Assembly (NCBI RefSeq): GCF_002770725.1
Contig: NZ_NQVN01000010.1
Location: forward strand, 62,001-126,000
DNA length: 64,000 nt
DNA from: Pleomorphomonas carboxyditropha
Lineage (GTDB): Bacteria; Pseudomonadota; Alphaproteobacteria; Rhizobiales; Pleomorphomonadaceae
Reading direction: 5' to 3'
Shown here: positions 20,361 through 29,659 of the stretch, piece after piece
Position numbering within the stretch: position 1 is the stretch's first letter
Layout of the letters: every line of letters starts with the position of its first letter
Made by a program: the position numbers and the translations under genes
The notes under the pieces: model-generated
Told to the model about the DNA's origin: nothing
The model's input: the letters and a program-made list of their open reading frames with translations, nothing else
Database searches by the model: none

Positions 20361-22379
20361 TCAGGCCGCCCGGATGGTGGCGAGGAAGCGCTGAAGCTCG
20401 CTCTGCAGGCGTTCGGCCTGGGCCGACAGCGCATCGGAGGCGTGCAGCACTTCCTGGGCGGCGGCCGCCGAATTGCCGGCCGCTTCGCCCACCTTGACGA
20501 TGTTGCTCGCCACGGTGCTGGTGCCCTCGGCCGCCTTCTGCACCGAATCGGCGATCTCCTGCGTCGCCATGCCCTGGTCGCGCACCGAGCCGGCCACCAT
20601 GTTCGACACCTTGGAAATGTGGCCGATGGTTTCGGTGATGCGCATGATGGCGTCGCTGGAATCGGCGGTCGAGGCCTGGATCGCCGCCACCTGGGCGCCG
20701 ATCTCGCTGGTGGCCTTGGCGGTCTGATCGGCGAGCTGCTTCACTTCGGCGGCGACGACGGCGAAGCCCTTGCCCGCTTCGCCGGCCCGCGCCGCCTCGA
20801 TGGTGGCGTTGAGGGCCAGAAGGTTGGTCTGGCCGGCGATGGTGTTGATGAGGTCGACCACCGCGCCGATCTTCCGCGCCGCCTCCGACAGCTCGCGCAC
20901 CTTGGCCGCCGTCTCGGAGGCGTCGTTCACCGCCTGCGAGGCGACCTCGGTCGATTCGTTCACCTGCCGGCCGATCTCGGCGATCGACGACGCCAGTTCC
21001 TCGGCGGCGGCGGCGACGGTGCCGACGCCGGCCGACGCCGCCTCGGAGGCGGCGGTCACGGTCGACGCCTTCTGCGTCACGTCGGCGGAGGAATGGGAGA
21101 GGGTCTGGGCCGAGCCGTTGAGCTGGCCGGCGGCGGCGGCCAGCGAGGAGGCGATGCCGCCGACGGTCTCCTCGAACATGTCGGCGAGCTGCTGCACTTC
21201 GCTGCGCCTCAGCTCGGCCTGGGCCGCCGCATCGGCCTCGCGGGCGGCGCGCGCCTCGGCCGCCTGGGCAAGGCTCGTCTTGAACACCTCGAGCGCCTCG
21301 GCCATGGCGCCGACCTCGTCCTTGCGGCCGAGACCGGGAACCACCGTCCGCAGGTCGCCGTCGGACACTTTCTCCATGGCGCGCGAGATGGCCACGACCG
21401 GCCGCGAGATCGACCGGCCGATGACGAAGGCCAGCACCACGGCGCCGACCACCGACACGCCGGCGACGATCAGCAACATCTGGCGAATGGTATTGAGCAG
21501 GCCGGTGGTGGCGACGCCGATCGACGTCGATTCGATGGAGGCGGCGGAGCGGACGCCCGCCACCTTGTCGGCGATCGCCGTCGAGGCGTTGAGCAGGTCC
21601 TTGGCGGTCAGGGCGCGGAGATCGGCGGAGATCTGGTTGGCCTGACGATAGGCGTCCTGATAGGCGGTGGCGGACTTCAGCACCTTGCCGAGCTGGGACG
21701 CCTCCTGCCCCTCGCCGACCGCCTTGATCACCAGGTTGAGACGCTGGACGAGGCCGTTGAAACCGGCGTCCGCCGCCTTGAGGTCGTCGGCCGTGCCGTT
21801 GTTCATCAGCTTGTAGACCGCGAGACGGCCGGCGTTGTACTGCTCCGTCGCCTTGGTGGCGATGGGAATGAGCTCCGGCTTTCCGAGCTTGTCGACCTTG
21901 GAGGAGAAGAACAGCATGTCGTTCTTCAGCTTGTCGCCGAGCGGGTCGACACTGTCGTGCACGATCTTCTGCTGGCTGGTCTTGAGCTCGACGAGCTTGG
22001 TCAGCACCGCGCCGTAGTTGTCGAACAGCGAGGCGATGGCCGTCATGTTGTCCTTGCGGGCGCCCGGTTCGATCTTGCCGACGGCATCGGCAATCGAAGC
22101 GCGGGCGGTTTCGGCGGCCGCCTTGGCGTTCGACAAGGCCGTCTCGCTGCCGGCGACCAGGTAGGCGTCGACCTTGGCGGTGAGGTCGAGGAAGGCGTAG
22201 TCGATGTCGCGGGTCAGCTCCACCTCGTCGACGCGGCTTCGATGCTGGTCGAAGGAGCGCTCGAACGAGCTGAGCGAGAAGAGCGACAGGCCGGCGCAAG
22301 CAATAAGTAATGCTATGATCAGCGCAAAGGCTACGAATACCTTCGAGCCGATGGAAAGGTTATTGAACAGGCGCGCCAT
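20361..22379 (-). CDS. Transmembrane methyl-accepting chemotaxis protein with HAMP domain
   Basis: A 672-residue chemoreceptor. A first transmembrane helix is at about residues 13-33. A helical periplasmic domain of about 280 residues follows, then a second helix near residues 310-330, a HAMP domain starting at [20 protein letters not shown], and the signalling domain with tip [20 protein letters not shown]. The long all-helical sensor resembles four-helix or helical-bimodular types; its ligand is unknown. The frame runs upstream to 22478, but GGGGAGAAG just before the ATG at 22379 fixes the start. Confidence 0.93.
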   Translation of the reverse strand: MARLFNNLSIGSKVFVAFALIIALLIACAGLSLFSLSSFERSFDQHRSRVDEVELTRDIDYAFLDLTAKVDAYLVAGSETALSNAKAAAETARASIADAVGKIEPGARKDNMTAIASLFDNYGAVLTKLVELKTSQQKIVHDSVDPLGDKLKNDMLFFSSKVDKLGKPELIPIATKATEQYNAGRLAVYKLMNNGTADDLKAADAGFNGLVQRLNLVIKAVGEGQEASQLGKVLKSATAYQDAYRQANQISADLRALTAKDLLNASTAIADKVAGVRSAASIESTSIGVATTGLLNTIRQMLLIVAGVSVVGAVVLAFVIGRSISRPVVAISRAMEKVSDGDLRTVVPGLGRKDEVGAMAEALEVFKTSLAQAAEARAAREADAAAQAELRRSEVQQLADMFEETVGGIASSLAAAAGQLNGSAQTLSHSSADVTQKASTVTAASEAASAGVGTVAAAAEELASSIAEIGRQVNESTEVASQAVNDASETAAKVRELSEAARKIGAVVDLINTIAGQTNLLALNATIEAARAGEAGKGFAVVAAEVKQLADQTAKATSEIGAQVAAIQASTADSSDAIMRITETIGHISKVSNMVAGSVRDQGMATQEIADSVQKAAEGTSTVASNIVKVGEAAGNSAAAAQEVLHASDALSAQAERLQSELQRFLATIRAA

Positions 22380-22595
22380 GGCTTCTCCCCCGAGCGTCCG
22401 GAAAATTTCCGTTTTTGCTTGCAGCCGGCCCGACGAGACGCAATCGTTATCTTCCGGTCCTGCTACAACCTTGCGCATCGGATAATGATAAAGACACGCC
22501 CTTAAAGCTTTCCAAACAATAGACTCGCCAGTTCCTGTTTCTTTTCTTGTAAAAAATGACAGGGCCTAAGCGGCGCAAAAAGGCGTGTCGGGGCG

Positions 22596-23555
22596 TCATT
22601 TCCGGCGGCGAACAACGGCCGTCGGCAACGCTTCGCCGGCAAAATGCGCCGCGAGATTGGCGCGCACCAGCGCCCCCATCGCCTGCCGCGTCGCCATGGT
22701 CGCGCTGCCCTGGTGCGGCGACAACACGACGTTGCCGAGGCGGAAAAAGCGAGGGTCGATGGCCGGCTCGTTCAGGAACACGTCGAGGCCGGCGCCGGCG
22801 ATCGCCCCGCTTTCCAGGGCGGCGATCAGGGCCGCCTCGTCGATGGTGGTGCCGCGCGAGATGTTGACGAGAAGGCCGTCGCGGCCGAGCGCGGCGATGG
22901 TGGAGGCATCGACGAGGCCGACGGTGTCGCCGCCGCCGGCCACCGCCACCACCAGGATGTCGGCCCAGGCGGCCAGCGCCGCCGGCGTCGGGAACGCCCG
23001 CCAGGACGACGGCGGCTTCGGCGAGCGGTTCCAGTAGCCGATCTCCGTATCGAAGCCGGCGAAGCGGCGGGCGATCGCCTCGCCGATGCGGCCGAGCCCG
23101 ACGATGCCGACCTTGCAGCCCGAGACGCTCGCCGTGAGCGGCATGGACTCCTTCGCCCAGGCGCCGGAGCGCGCGAAGGCGTCGCCGTCGACGACGCGGC
23201 GGGCGAGCGCCAGCGCCAGTGCCAGCGCCATGTCGGCGACATCGGCGGTGAGCACGTCCGGCGTATTGGTGACGGCGACGTTGTGCCGCGCGGCCGCTTC
23301 GAGATCGACCTTGTCGTAGCCGACGCCGTAAACGGCGATCAGCCGCAGCGCCGGCAGCGCGGCGATCAGCGCCGCGTCGGCGCCGCGACCGCCGGAGGTG
23401 ACCAATGCGGTGATGTCGGCGACCGTATCGAGCCCGTCCGGTCCGTTGGCCGGCAGGTCGACGAGGTCATAGGCCTCGCGCATCGGCGCGAGATCCCAGT
23501 CGGGCATCGGCGACACCATCAGGACCTTCGGGCGAGACGACGGGGCGACGGACAT
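22596..23555 (-). CDS. D-isomer-specific 2-hydroxyacid dehydrogenase
   Basis: A 319-residue NAD(P)-dependent oxidoreductase. The Rossmann motif is GIVGLGRIGEAIARRF. The catalytic Arg is in LVNISRGTTID, the Glu is near FLNEPAID, and the His is in LSPHQGSATM. The overall form resembles glyoxylate/hydroxypyruvate reductases and phosphonate-type dehydrogenases, but the substrate is not determined. GGAG precedes the ATG at 23555. It is divergent from the SMP-30 gene 145 bases away, and the two could share a sugar-acid pathway. Confidence 0.9.
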   Translation of the reverse strand: MSVAPSSRPKVLMVSPMPDWDLAPMREAYDLVDLPANGPDGLDTVADITALVTSGGRGADAALIAALPALRLIAVYGVGYDKVDLEAAARHNVAVTNTPDVLTADVADMALALALALARRVVDGDAFARSGAWAKESMPLTASVSGCKVGIVGLGRIGEAIARRFAGFDTEIGYWNRSPKPPSSWRAFPTPAALAAWADILVVAVAGGGDTVGLVDASTIAALGRDGLLVNISRGTTIDEAALIAALESGAIAGAGLDVFLNEPAIDPRFFRLGNVVLSPHQGSATMATRQAMGALVRANLAAHFAGEALPTAVVRRRK

Positions 23556-23700
23556 GGGCAAACTCCGGTTGTCGAGCGGAAAACGATCGTCCCGGACGCG
23601 ACGGCGCGTTCTTGACGCTGTTCATCGGGGTGACGATAGTGCCATCCCGCAAGCCGGGGAAGGGCGAGGGTCGGGCGGCGGCGATGCGAAGGGGGATGGC

Positions 23701-24633
23701 ATGGGCAGCTACGACACGTTCGACGGCCGGTTCGGGGCGCTGGTGATCGGCAACGCCGCCGTCGAGCGGCTATGGAGCGGCGGCCGCTGGACCGAGGGAC
23801 CCGTTTATGTGCCGGCCGCCAAGGCCGTCGTCTGGTCGGACATCCCCGAGGACCGGATCATGCGCTATGACGAGACGAGCGGCGCCGTCTCCGTGTTCGA
23901 GCAGCCTTGCGGCTATCACAACGGCCACACGCTCGACGCCTTCGGCCGCATCGTCGCCTGCGAGCACGGCGGCCGCCGCATCTCCCGCCTGGGTTTCGAC
24001 GGACGCTGGGAGACGGTCGTCGACCGGTTCGACGGCAAGCGCCTCAACTCGCCCAACGACGTCGTGGTGAAATCGGACGGCAGCATCTGGTTCTCCGATC
24101 CGAGCTACGGCATCGACAGCGATTACGAAGGCCACGCGGCGGAAAGCGAGATCGGCGGTTGCAACGTCTATCGCCACGATCCGCGGACCGGCGAGACGAC
24201 GGCGGTGGTGACCGGTCTCGACCGCCCCAACGGCCTCGCCTTCTCGCCGGATGAGCGCATCCTCTACGTTTCCGACACGTCGCTGTCCGACATGCCGGCG
24301 ATCCACGCCTTCACCGTCGCGGCGGACGGGCGCACGGTCGGCGGAGATCGGCTGTTCGCCGTTTCCGAAGCCGCCTTCTTCGACGGCTTGCGTCTCGACC
24401 GCGCCGGCAACCTCTGGACCTCCAGCGGCGACGGCGTCCGCGTCTACGCGGCGGACGGCAAGCTGCTCGGGCGCATCAATATTCCCGAGACGGTGTCCAA
24501 CCTTTGCTTCGGCGGCGCCAAGCGCAACCGGCTTTACATCACCGCGACCTCTTCGCTCTATGCGGTCTACGTGTATGCGACGCCGGCGGACCGGCCGCTG
24601 CCGCCGGTGGAAAGCGCGGTCCACCTGCGGTAA
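23701..24633 (+). CDS. SMP-30/gluconolactonase/LRE family protein
   Basis: A 310-residue six-bladed beta-propeller lactonase that hydrolyses sugar lactones such as gluconolactone. Family segments are WTEGPVYVP near the N-terminus (metal-binding Glu), CGYHNGHTLDAFGRIVACEH, LNSPNDVVVKSDGSIWFSDP (Asn and Asp ligands) and DRPNGLAFSPDERILYVSD. The frame extends upstream to 23554, but AAGGGGG directly precedes the ATG at 23701. No signal peptide is visible, so it is probably cytoplasmic. It may work with the neighbouring dehydrogenase or beta-mannosidase in sugar catabolism. Confidence 0.9.
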   Translation: MGSYDTFDGRFGALVIGNAAVERLWSGGRWTEGPVYVPAAKAVVWSDIPEDRIMRYDETSGAVSVFEQPCGYHNGHTLDAFGRIVACEHGGRRISRLGFDGRWETVVDRFDGKRLNSPNDVVVKSDGSIWFSDPSYGIDSDYEGHAAESEIGGCNVYRHDPRTGETTAVVTGLDRPNGLAFSPDERILYVSDTSLSDMPAIHAFTVAADGRTVGGDRLFAVSEAAFFDGLRLDRAGNLWTSSGDGVRVYAADGKLLGRINIPETVSNLCFGGAKRNRLYITATSSLYAVYVYATPADRPLPPVESAVHLR

Positions 24634-24801
24634 CGGGTCGTGCACATCGATAAGCACTATCACGTAACTATCGGCACCAAAAGCGGTTTCATCTCCGCAG
24701 GAGCACCGTTCGGTGGCGTTCCGTGCCAAGAAAATGGTCGACAGGTCCGTCAGAATCGATATTGATCTGAAACAATTGGCAGTCTCCGGAGTTGACCCAA
24801 C

Positions 24802-25824
24802 GTGGGCGATGATCGTGCTCGGCTCAACCTGAAAAGTCTGGCCCGCCACCTCGACCTGTCGATCACAACCGTCAGTCGAGCCCTGCGCAACGGGCCGGAG
24901 GTCCGCAAGGAGACCATCGAGCGCGTTCAGAAGGCGGCGGCCGAACTGGGCTATGTCCGCGACTTCGGCGGGCTGACGCTGAGAACCGGCCTTTCCTATT
25001 CCATCTGCGTCCTGATGTCGGCGGTGCCGCCGGACGACATCGCCGACACCGGCTCGGTCGGCCTCCTGCAAGGCGTGCACGAGGTGGCGCAGGCGGCCGG
25101 CTATGCGGTCACCGCCGTGCCGCTCGCCCCCGGCGCCGATCCGATCGACGCGCTGAAGACCATCATCGACGGCCGCCGCGCCGACGGGCTGATCTTCGAC
25201 CACACCCTGCCGATGGACCCGCGCGTCCGCTTCCTCCTGGAGCGCGACTTCCCCTTCGTCACCTTCGGCCGCACCGAGCTGTTCACGCCGCACGCCTGGT
25301 TCGACATCGACGACGAGGACGCCACCTGCCGGGCGGTGCGCCATCTCCTGGCGAACGGTTACCGCCGCATCTGCCTGATCAATCCGCCGGCCGAATTCAT
25401 GTTCTCGCAATACCGGCTGCGCGGCTATCGCAAGGCGCTTGCCGAGGCCGGCATCGGCATCGATCCCCGGCTTATCCTCGATCTCGACCTCACCGCCCGG
25501 CGGACGCGCGCCTCGGTGAAGGACCTGATGGTGCAGGAGAGCCCGCCCGACGCCTTCATCTGCGTCAACGACATCACTTCGCTGGGCATGATGACCGGCC
25601 TTCGCGACATCGGCCTCGACCCCGCCGACTTCGGCTTCTGCGCCTCGACCACCACCCGGCTGATCGAATATGTCGAGCCGACGCCGGTGAGCTTCTATTT
25701 CCCGCTGCAGGAAGCCGGCCGCCGGCTGACGCGGCTGATGCTGCGCCGTCTCGAAGGCGAGACCGACATCAGCCAGTTGCAGGAGCTGGCCGTCGCCGAG
25801 ATGCACGTGCCGCCGCGGATTTGA
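24802..25824 (+). CDS. LacI family transcriptional regulator
   Basis: A 340-residue repressor-type regulator. An N-terminal helix-turn-helix and hinge (LARHLDLSITTVSRALRNG) covers about residues 12-60. A periplasmic-binding-protein-like effector domain follows, with dimer and ligand features such as DGLIFDHTLP and FICVNDITSLGMM. The GTG start follows a GGAG. It probably controls the beta-mannosidase gene starting about 150 bases downstream, since a good inverted repeat lies between them. The effector is unknown but may be a mannoside. Confidence 0.92.
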   Translation: MGDDRARLNLKSLARHLDLSITTVSRALRNGPEVRKETIERVQKAAAELGYVRDFGGLTLRTGLSYSICVLMSAVPPDDIADTGSVGLLQGVHEVAQAAGYAVTAVPLAPGADPIDALKTIIDGRRADGLIFDHTLPMDPRVRFLLERDFPFVTFGRTELFTPHAWFDIDDEDATCRAVRHLLANGYRRICLINPPAEFMFSQYRLRGYRKALAEAGIGIDPRLILDLDLTARRTRASVKDLMVQESPPDAFICVNDITSLGMMTGLRDIGLDPADFGFCASTTTRLIEYVEPTPVSFYFPLQEAGRRLTRLMLRRLEGETDISQLQELAVAEMHVPPRI

Positions 25825-25844
25825 GTTTTTCGGCCTCGGTCGCC

Positions 25845-25861
25845 ACCGAAATCGTTTCGGT
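25845..25861. promoter_or_regulatory. Candidate LacI-family operator upstream of the beta-mannosidase gene
   Basis: ACCGAAATCGTTTCGGT is a perfect 7-3-7 inverted repeat resembling the GAAA-CG-TTTC cores of LacI-family sites. It lies between the regulator gene and the glycosidase gene, 20 bases after the regulator stop. Confidence 0.55.
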
Positions 25862-25976
25862 TGCCCGCCAGGGTTGGCCGGGCTATGGTGTCGAGGTTCC
25901 CCGGCGTCTGCCGCTCCCCGGGGGAAGGGATGGCGATCCCTGAGGAGCAGCGGCTTCCGACCTCTTCGAGATTTCC

Positions 25977-28463
25977 ATGGCTGACCTCGTCAATCGCGCT
26001 TCCGCGAAGGACCTTGCAGGAAACTGGACGCTTCACGCGACGGATGAATCGATTTCCGTGCCGTTCCCACTGCCGGGCGACGCGCTGTCGGCGCTGATCG
26101 CCGCCGGCGTCCTGCCGGACCCCTATGTCGGCGAGAACGAACTCGCGGTGCGCTGGCCGGCCGAGCGCGACTGGATCGCCCGCCGCAGCTTCGCCCTGGA
26201 TGCCGAGGCGCTCGCCTATCCGTGGGCGATCCACGTCGATGGCCTCGACACCGTCGCCGAAGTGCGGATCAACGGCCGGCCGGTGCTCGCCGCCGCCAAC
26301 ATGTTCCGGCCGCATCGGGCCGAGGTCGGCGATGCTCTCAGAGAGGGCGACAACGAGATCGAGATCGTCTTCCGGTCCAACGTCGCCGCGGCGACCGAGG
26401 CGGCCGCCAGGCAGCCGTTCGAGCTGCCCTATAGCGCGCAGATGCAGGCGATGCCGCACATCAACCTTCTGAGGAAGGTGCAGTGCCACGCCGGTTGGGA
26501 CTGGAACATCGCCATGATGCCGTTCGGCCTCTACGGCGACATTCGTCTCGAGCGCATCGACCTGCCGGCCATCGCCTATGTCCAGCACCGCCAGCGCCAT
26601 GATGCGGCAACCGGCGCCGTCGATGTCGACGTCGAGGTCAGGATCGAGGCGAAGGCGGCGGGCGAGGAATTGCTCACCGTCGAGCTCGGCGATGAAAAAA
26701 GCAGCCTGCAGGTCGCCTTTACGGCCGGCACCACCGTTGCCGCGACGACGCTACGCATCGAAAATCCCCGTCTCTGGTGGCCGGTCGGTTCGGGCGACCA
26801 GCCGCTCTACGATCTGACCGTCACGCTCGGCGGCGCGGCCCATCGCCAGAGGATCGGCCTCCGCCGCCTCGAGGTGGTGACCAAGCGCGACGAGATCGGC
26901 GTGCCGCTGACGGTGCGCATCAACGGCCTCGACCTGTTCTGTCGCGGCGCCAACTGGATCCCCGGCGACGCATTGCCGTCGCGCATCACGCCGGAAGCGG
27001 TGCGGCCGCTGCTGGAGGATGCCGTCGCCGTCGGCATGAACATGCTGCGCATCTGGGGCGGCGGGCAGTACGAGCCGGACTGGTTCTACGATCTCTGCGA
27101 CGAGCTCGGCATCCTCGTCTGGCAGGACATGATGTTCGCCTGCGCCCTCTATCCGGCCGACAACGCCTTCCTCGCCGAAGTGGACCGCGAGATCGAGCAC
27201 CAGGTGCGGCGCCTGTCGCACCACGCGTCGATCGCCCTCTATTGCGGCGACAACGAAGTGATCGGTGCCCTGACCTGGTTCGAGATCGCGCGGGCCAATC
27301 GCGACCGTTATCTCGTCGCCTACGACCGGCTGAGCCGGACGATCGAGCTGGCCGTCAACCGCGCCGATCCGGAGCGGCTGTTCTGGCCGTCGTCGCCGTC
27401 CAAGGGGCCGATGGACTTCGGCGACGCCTGGAAGGCGGAGGGGTCGGGCGACCAGCACATGTGGGACGTCTGGCACGCCGGCAAATCGTTCGCCGCCTAT
27501 CGCGGGGTGCGGCCGCGCTTTGCCTCGGAATTCGGCTTCCAGTCCTTCGTGTCGCTGTCGACGCTGCGGCGCTACATCGACGAGGAGGATCTCGACATCG
27601 CCTCGCCGGCCATGGAGCTGCACCAGAAGAATGCCGGCGGCAATGCCCGCATCGTCGAGACCATCTCGCGCTACTTCCGCTTCCCGAAGAACTTCGAGAA
27701 CGTCGTCTACCTCAGCCAGGTGCAGCAGGGCCTCGCCATGAAGACCGGCATCGACTTCTGGCGGTCGATCAAGCCGGAGTGCATGGGCGCGCTCTACTGG
27801 CAGCTCAACGACACCTATCCGGTGGCCTCCTGGTCGTCGATCGAATACGGCGGCCGCTGGAAGCTGCTGCATTCTATGGCCAAGCGCTTCTTCGCCCCGA
27901 TCAACGTGGTGGCGATTCCGTCGGCGGACATCGCCACGGTGGGGCTGTTCGCGGTCAACGACACGCCGTCCGAGGTGGTGGTGGCCGGCAATGCGTTCTG
28001 GCTGTCGGTCGATGGCGCCCGCCGGCCGGCCGGCGACTTCATGAAGACGGTGCCGGTCGATCGGGCGGTCCTGCTTCTGACGGTGCCCGCCAACGGCAGT
28101 CCCGACGAGGTGCTCGCTTTCAACTGGAGCGATCCCTCCGGCGAGCACTTCGACCATCATGCCGTCTCGCCCTACAAGGCGCTGCGCCTCCGCGATCCCG
28201 GCCTCGTGGTCGAGGCGGCAAAGCGCGGCGGCGGCGAGTGGTGCTTCACCATCACCGCCAGCGCGCCGGCCTTCTACGTGGCGCTCGAGACCGATCCTTA
28301 CGGCGTCTTCTCCGACAATGCCGTGCTGGTGACGCCGGAAGCGCCGGTCGAGATCATCTGGACGTCGCGTTCGGGCGATGTCGATCCGGTCGACAGCCTG
28401 GTGGTGCACGATCTGCATTCCAGCTACCGGCCAAGCGAAATCGTCATTCGCAGGGCATCATAA
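25977..28463 (+). CDS. Glycoside hydrolase family 2 beta-mannosidase
   Basis: An 828-residue exo-acting glycosidase that releases mannose from beta-mannosides. The layout is a jelly-roll domain (about 1-190), an immunoglobulin-like domain, a TIM barrel from about 290, and C-terminal beta domains. The acid/base is Glu427 in LYCGDNEVIG and the nucleophile is Glu518 in FASEFGFQSF, in the beta-mannosidase rather than beta-galactosidase context. No signal peptide is seen, so it should act on imported disaccharides. No transporter gene is adjacent. It is probably regulated by the upstream LacI-type protein. Confidence 0.92.
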   Translation: MADLVNRASAKDLAGNWTLHATDESISVPFPLPGDALSALIAAGVLPDPYVGENELAVRWPAERDWIARRSFALDAEALAYPWAIHVDGLDTVAEVRINGRPVLAAANMFRPHRAEVGDALREGDNEIEIVFRSNVAAATEAAARQPFELPYSAQMQAMPHINLLRKVQCHAGWDWNIAMMPFGLYGDIRLERIDLPAIAYVQHRQRHDAATGAVDVDVEVRIEAKAAGEELLTVELGDEKSSLQVAFTAGTTVAATTLRIENPRLWWPVGSGDQPLYDLTVTLGGAAHRQRIGLRRLEVVTKRDEIGVPLTVRINGLDLFCRGANWIPGDALPSRITPEAVRPLLEDAVAVGMNMLRIWGGGQYEPDWFYDLCDELGILVWQDMMFACALYPADNAFLAEVDREIEHQVRRLSHHASIALYCGDNEVIGALTWFEIARANRDRYLVAYDRLSRTIELAVNRADPERLFWPSSPSKGPMDFGDAWKAEGSGDQHMWDVWHAGKSFAAYRGVRPRFASEFGFQSFVSLSTLRRYIDEEDLDIASPAMELHQKNAGGNARIVETISRYFRFPKNFENVVYLSQVQQGLAMKTGIDFWRSIKPECMGALYWQLNDTYPVASWSSIEYGGRWKLLHSMAKRFFAPINVVAIPSADIATVGLFAVNDTPSEVVVAGNAFWLSVDGARRPAGDFMKTVPVDRAVLLLTVPANGSPDEVLAFNWSDPSGEHFDHHAVSPYKALRLRDPGLVVEAAKRGGGEWCFTITASAPAFYVALETDPYGVFSDNAVLVTPEAPVEIIWTSRSGDVDPVDSLVVHDLHSSYRPSEIVIRRAS

Positions 28464-28515
28464 ATCGTCAGATCGCGGGGCCTGAGTGCCCCATATCCGC
28501 CGATTGCCCTATCTG

Positions 28516-28610
28516 CCTGAGGTCCTACGCCTTCGCGTAGGAAGACAGAATTATATAAATGAAAACAAATATATAGATCGTCATCCTGCGCGAAGGCGCA
28601 GGACCTCAGG
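28516..28610. repeat. Long inverted repeat with AT-rich centre
   Basis: Two 27-base arms (28516-28542 and 28584-28610) are inverted copies differing at two positions. They flank about 41 bases that are unusually AT-rich (ATTATATAAATG). Weaker inverted similarity continues outward on both sides to about 28490 and 28640. There is no coding potential. It could be a MITE-like palindromic element or a strong terminator between the converging beta-mannosidase and hydroxybutyryl-CoA dehydrogenase genes. Confidence 0.75.
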
Positions 28611-28707
28611 CCGGATAAGGCGCGACGCAGATATCAATCGCGCTTCTTATTACCTTCAGATGAATAGGCTCGACACCGACTGTTCGGCGGCGGTGCGCGA
28701 CATCGCC

Positions 28708-29586
28708 TCAGCGCGTCGGCACCGGCGTTGCGCCGCGATAGTCGTAGAAGCCGCGCTGCGTCTTGCGGCCGAGCCAGCCGGCCTCGACGTATTTCACCAG
28801 AAGCGGGCAGGGGCGGTACTTGCTGTCGGCGAGGCCGTCGTGCAGCACCTGCATGATGGAGAGGCAGGTGTCAAGGCCGATGAAGTCGGCAAGCTGCAGC
28901 GGCCCCATCGGATGGTTGGCGCCGAGCCGCATGGCGGTGTCGATGGAATCCACCGTGCCGACGCCCTCGTAGAGCGTGTAGATCGCCTCGTTGATCATCG
29001 GCAGCAGGATGCGGTTGACCATGAAGGCCGGGAAGTCCTCGGAGACGGCGACCGTCTTGCCGAGCTTCGCCACGAAGGCGCGCGCCGCCTCGAAGGTCTC
29101 GTCCTCGGTGGCGATGCCGCGCACCAGCTCGACGAGCTGCATCACCGGCACCGGGTTCATGAAATGGATGCCGATGAAGCGTTCGGGCCGGTCGGTCGAG
29201 GCGGCGAGGCGGGTGATGGACACCGACGAGGTATTGGTGCCGATCATCGCCTTGGGCTTCAGCTCGGGACAGAGCTGGGACAGCGCCTTGCGCTTGATGG
29301 TCTCGTTCTCGGTCACCGCCTCGATGACCAGATCGGTGTCGGCGAAGCCCTCGAGATCGGTCAGGAGCTTGATGCGGGAGAGCGCCTCGCGGCGCTGCTC
29401 CTCGGTGATCTTCTTGGAGGCGACCTGACGGCCGAGGTTGGCGGAAACGACGTTGAGGCAAGCCTCCAGCCGGTCGCGCGCGATGTCGTAGAGCCCGACG
29501 TCGAGACCTGCGAGAGCACAGACATGCGCGATGCCGGAGCCCATCTGACCCGCGCCCATGACGCCGATCGACCTGATTTCAACCAT
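28708..29586 (-). CDS. hbd: 3-hydroxybutyryl-CoA dehydrogenase
   Basis: Oxidises or reduces the 3-hydroxyacyl-CoA / acetoacetyl-CoA pair with NAD(P)H, in fatty-acid or polyhydroxybutyrate metabolism. The 292 residues carry the N-terminal dinucleotide motif GVMGAGQMGSGIAHVCA. The catalytic His lies in IGIHFMNPVPVMQLVE, and the C-terminal domain contains RPCPLLVKYVEAGWLGRKT. It is downstream of etfB-etfA on the same strand, 73 bases after etfA. This cluster order is common in Hyphomicrobiales and suggests coupling of acyl-CoA oxidation to the electron transfer flavoprotein. Confidence 0.94.
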   Translation of the reverse strand: MVEIRSIGVMGAGQMGSGIAHVCALAGLDVGLYDIARDRLEACLNVVSANLGRQVASKKITEEQRREALSRIKLLTDLEGFADTDLVIEAVTENETIKRKALSQLCPELKPKAMIGTNTSSVSITRLAASTDRPERFIGIHFMNPVPVMQLVELVRGIATEDETFEAARAFVAKLGKTVAVSEDFPAFMVNRILLPMINEAIYTLYEGVGTVDSIDTAMRLGANHPMGPLQLADFIGLDTCLSIMQVLHDGLADSKYRPCPLLVKYVEAGWLGRKTQRGFYDYRGATPVPTR

Positions 29587-29659
29587 TGAAGTCCTCGAGC
29601 CTCTCGGGGCGACGCCGGCCGGCGGTGCACCCCTGTGACAAGTATCAGATCATTCTAGC

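Noticed and set aside
20301-22310. Plus-strand frame of 669 codons opposite a chemoreceptor gene
   Set aside because: A Gly/Leu/His/Arg-rich shadow product. The minus-strand receptor has TM, HAMP and signalling-tip motifs.
28516-28610. Possibility that the inverted repeat is part of a CRISPR or an insertion sequence
   Set aside because: There are only two inverted arms, no spacer series and no transposase frame, so neither label is supported.
28486-29589. Plus-strand frame of 367 codons opposite hbd
   Set aside because: Antisense to 3-hydroxybutyryl-CoA dehydrogenase; its first part is the AT-rich palindrome.
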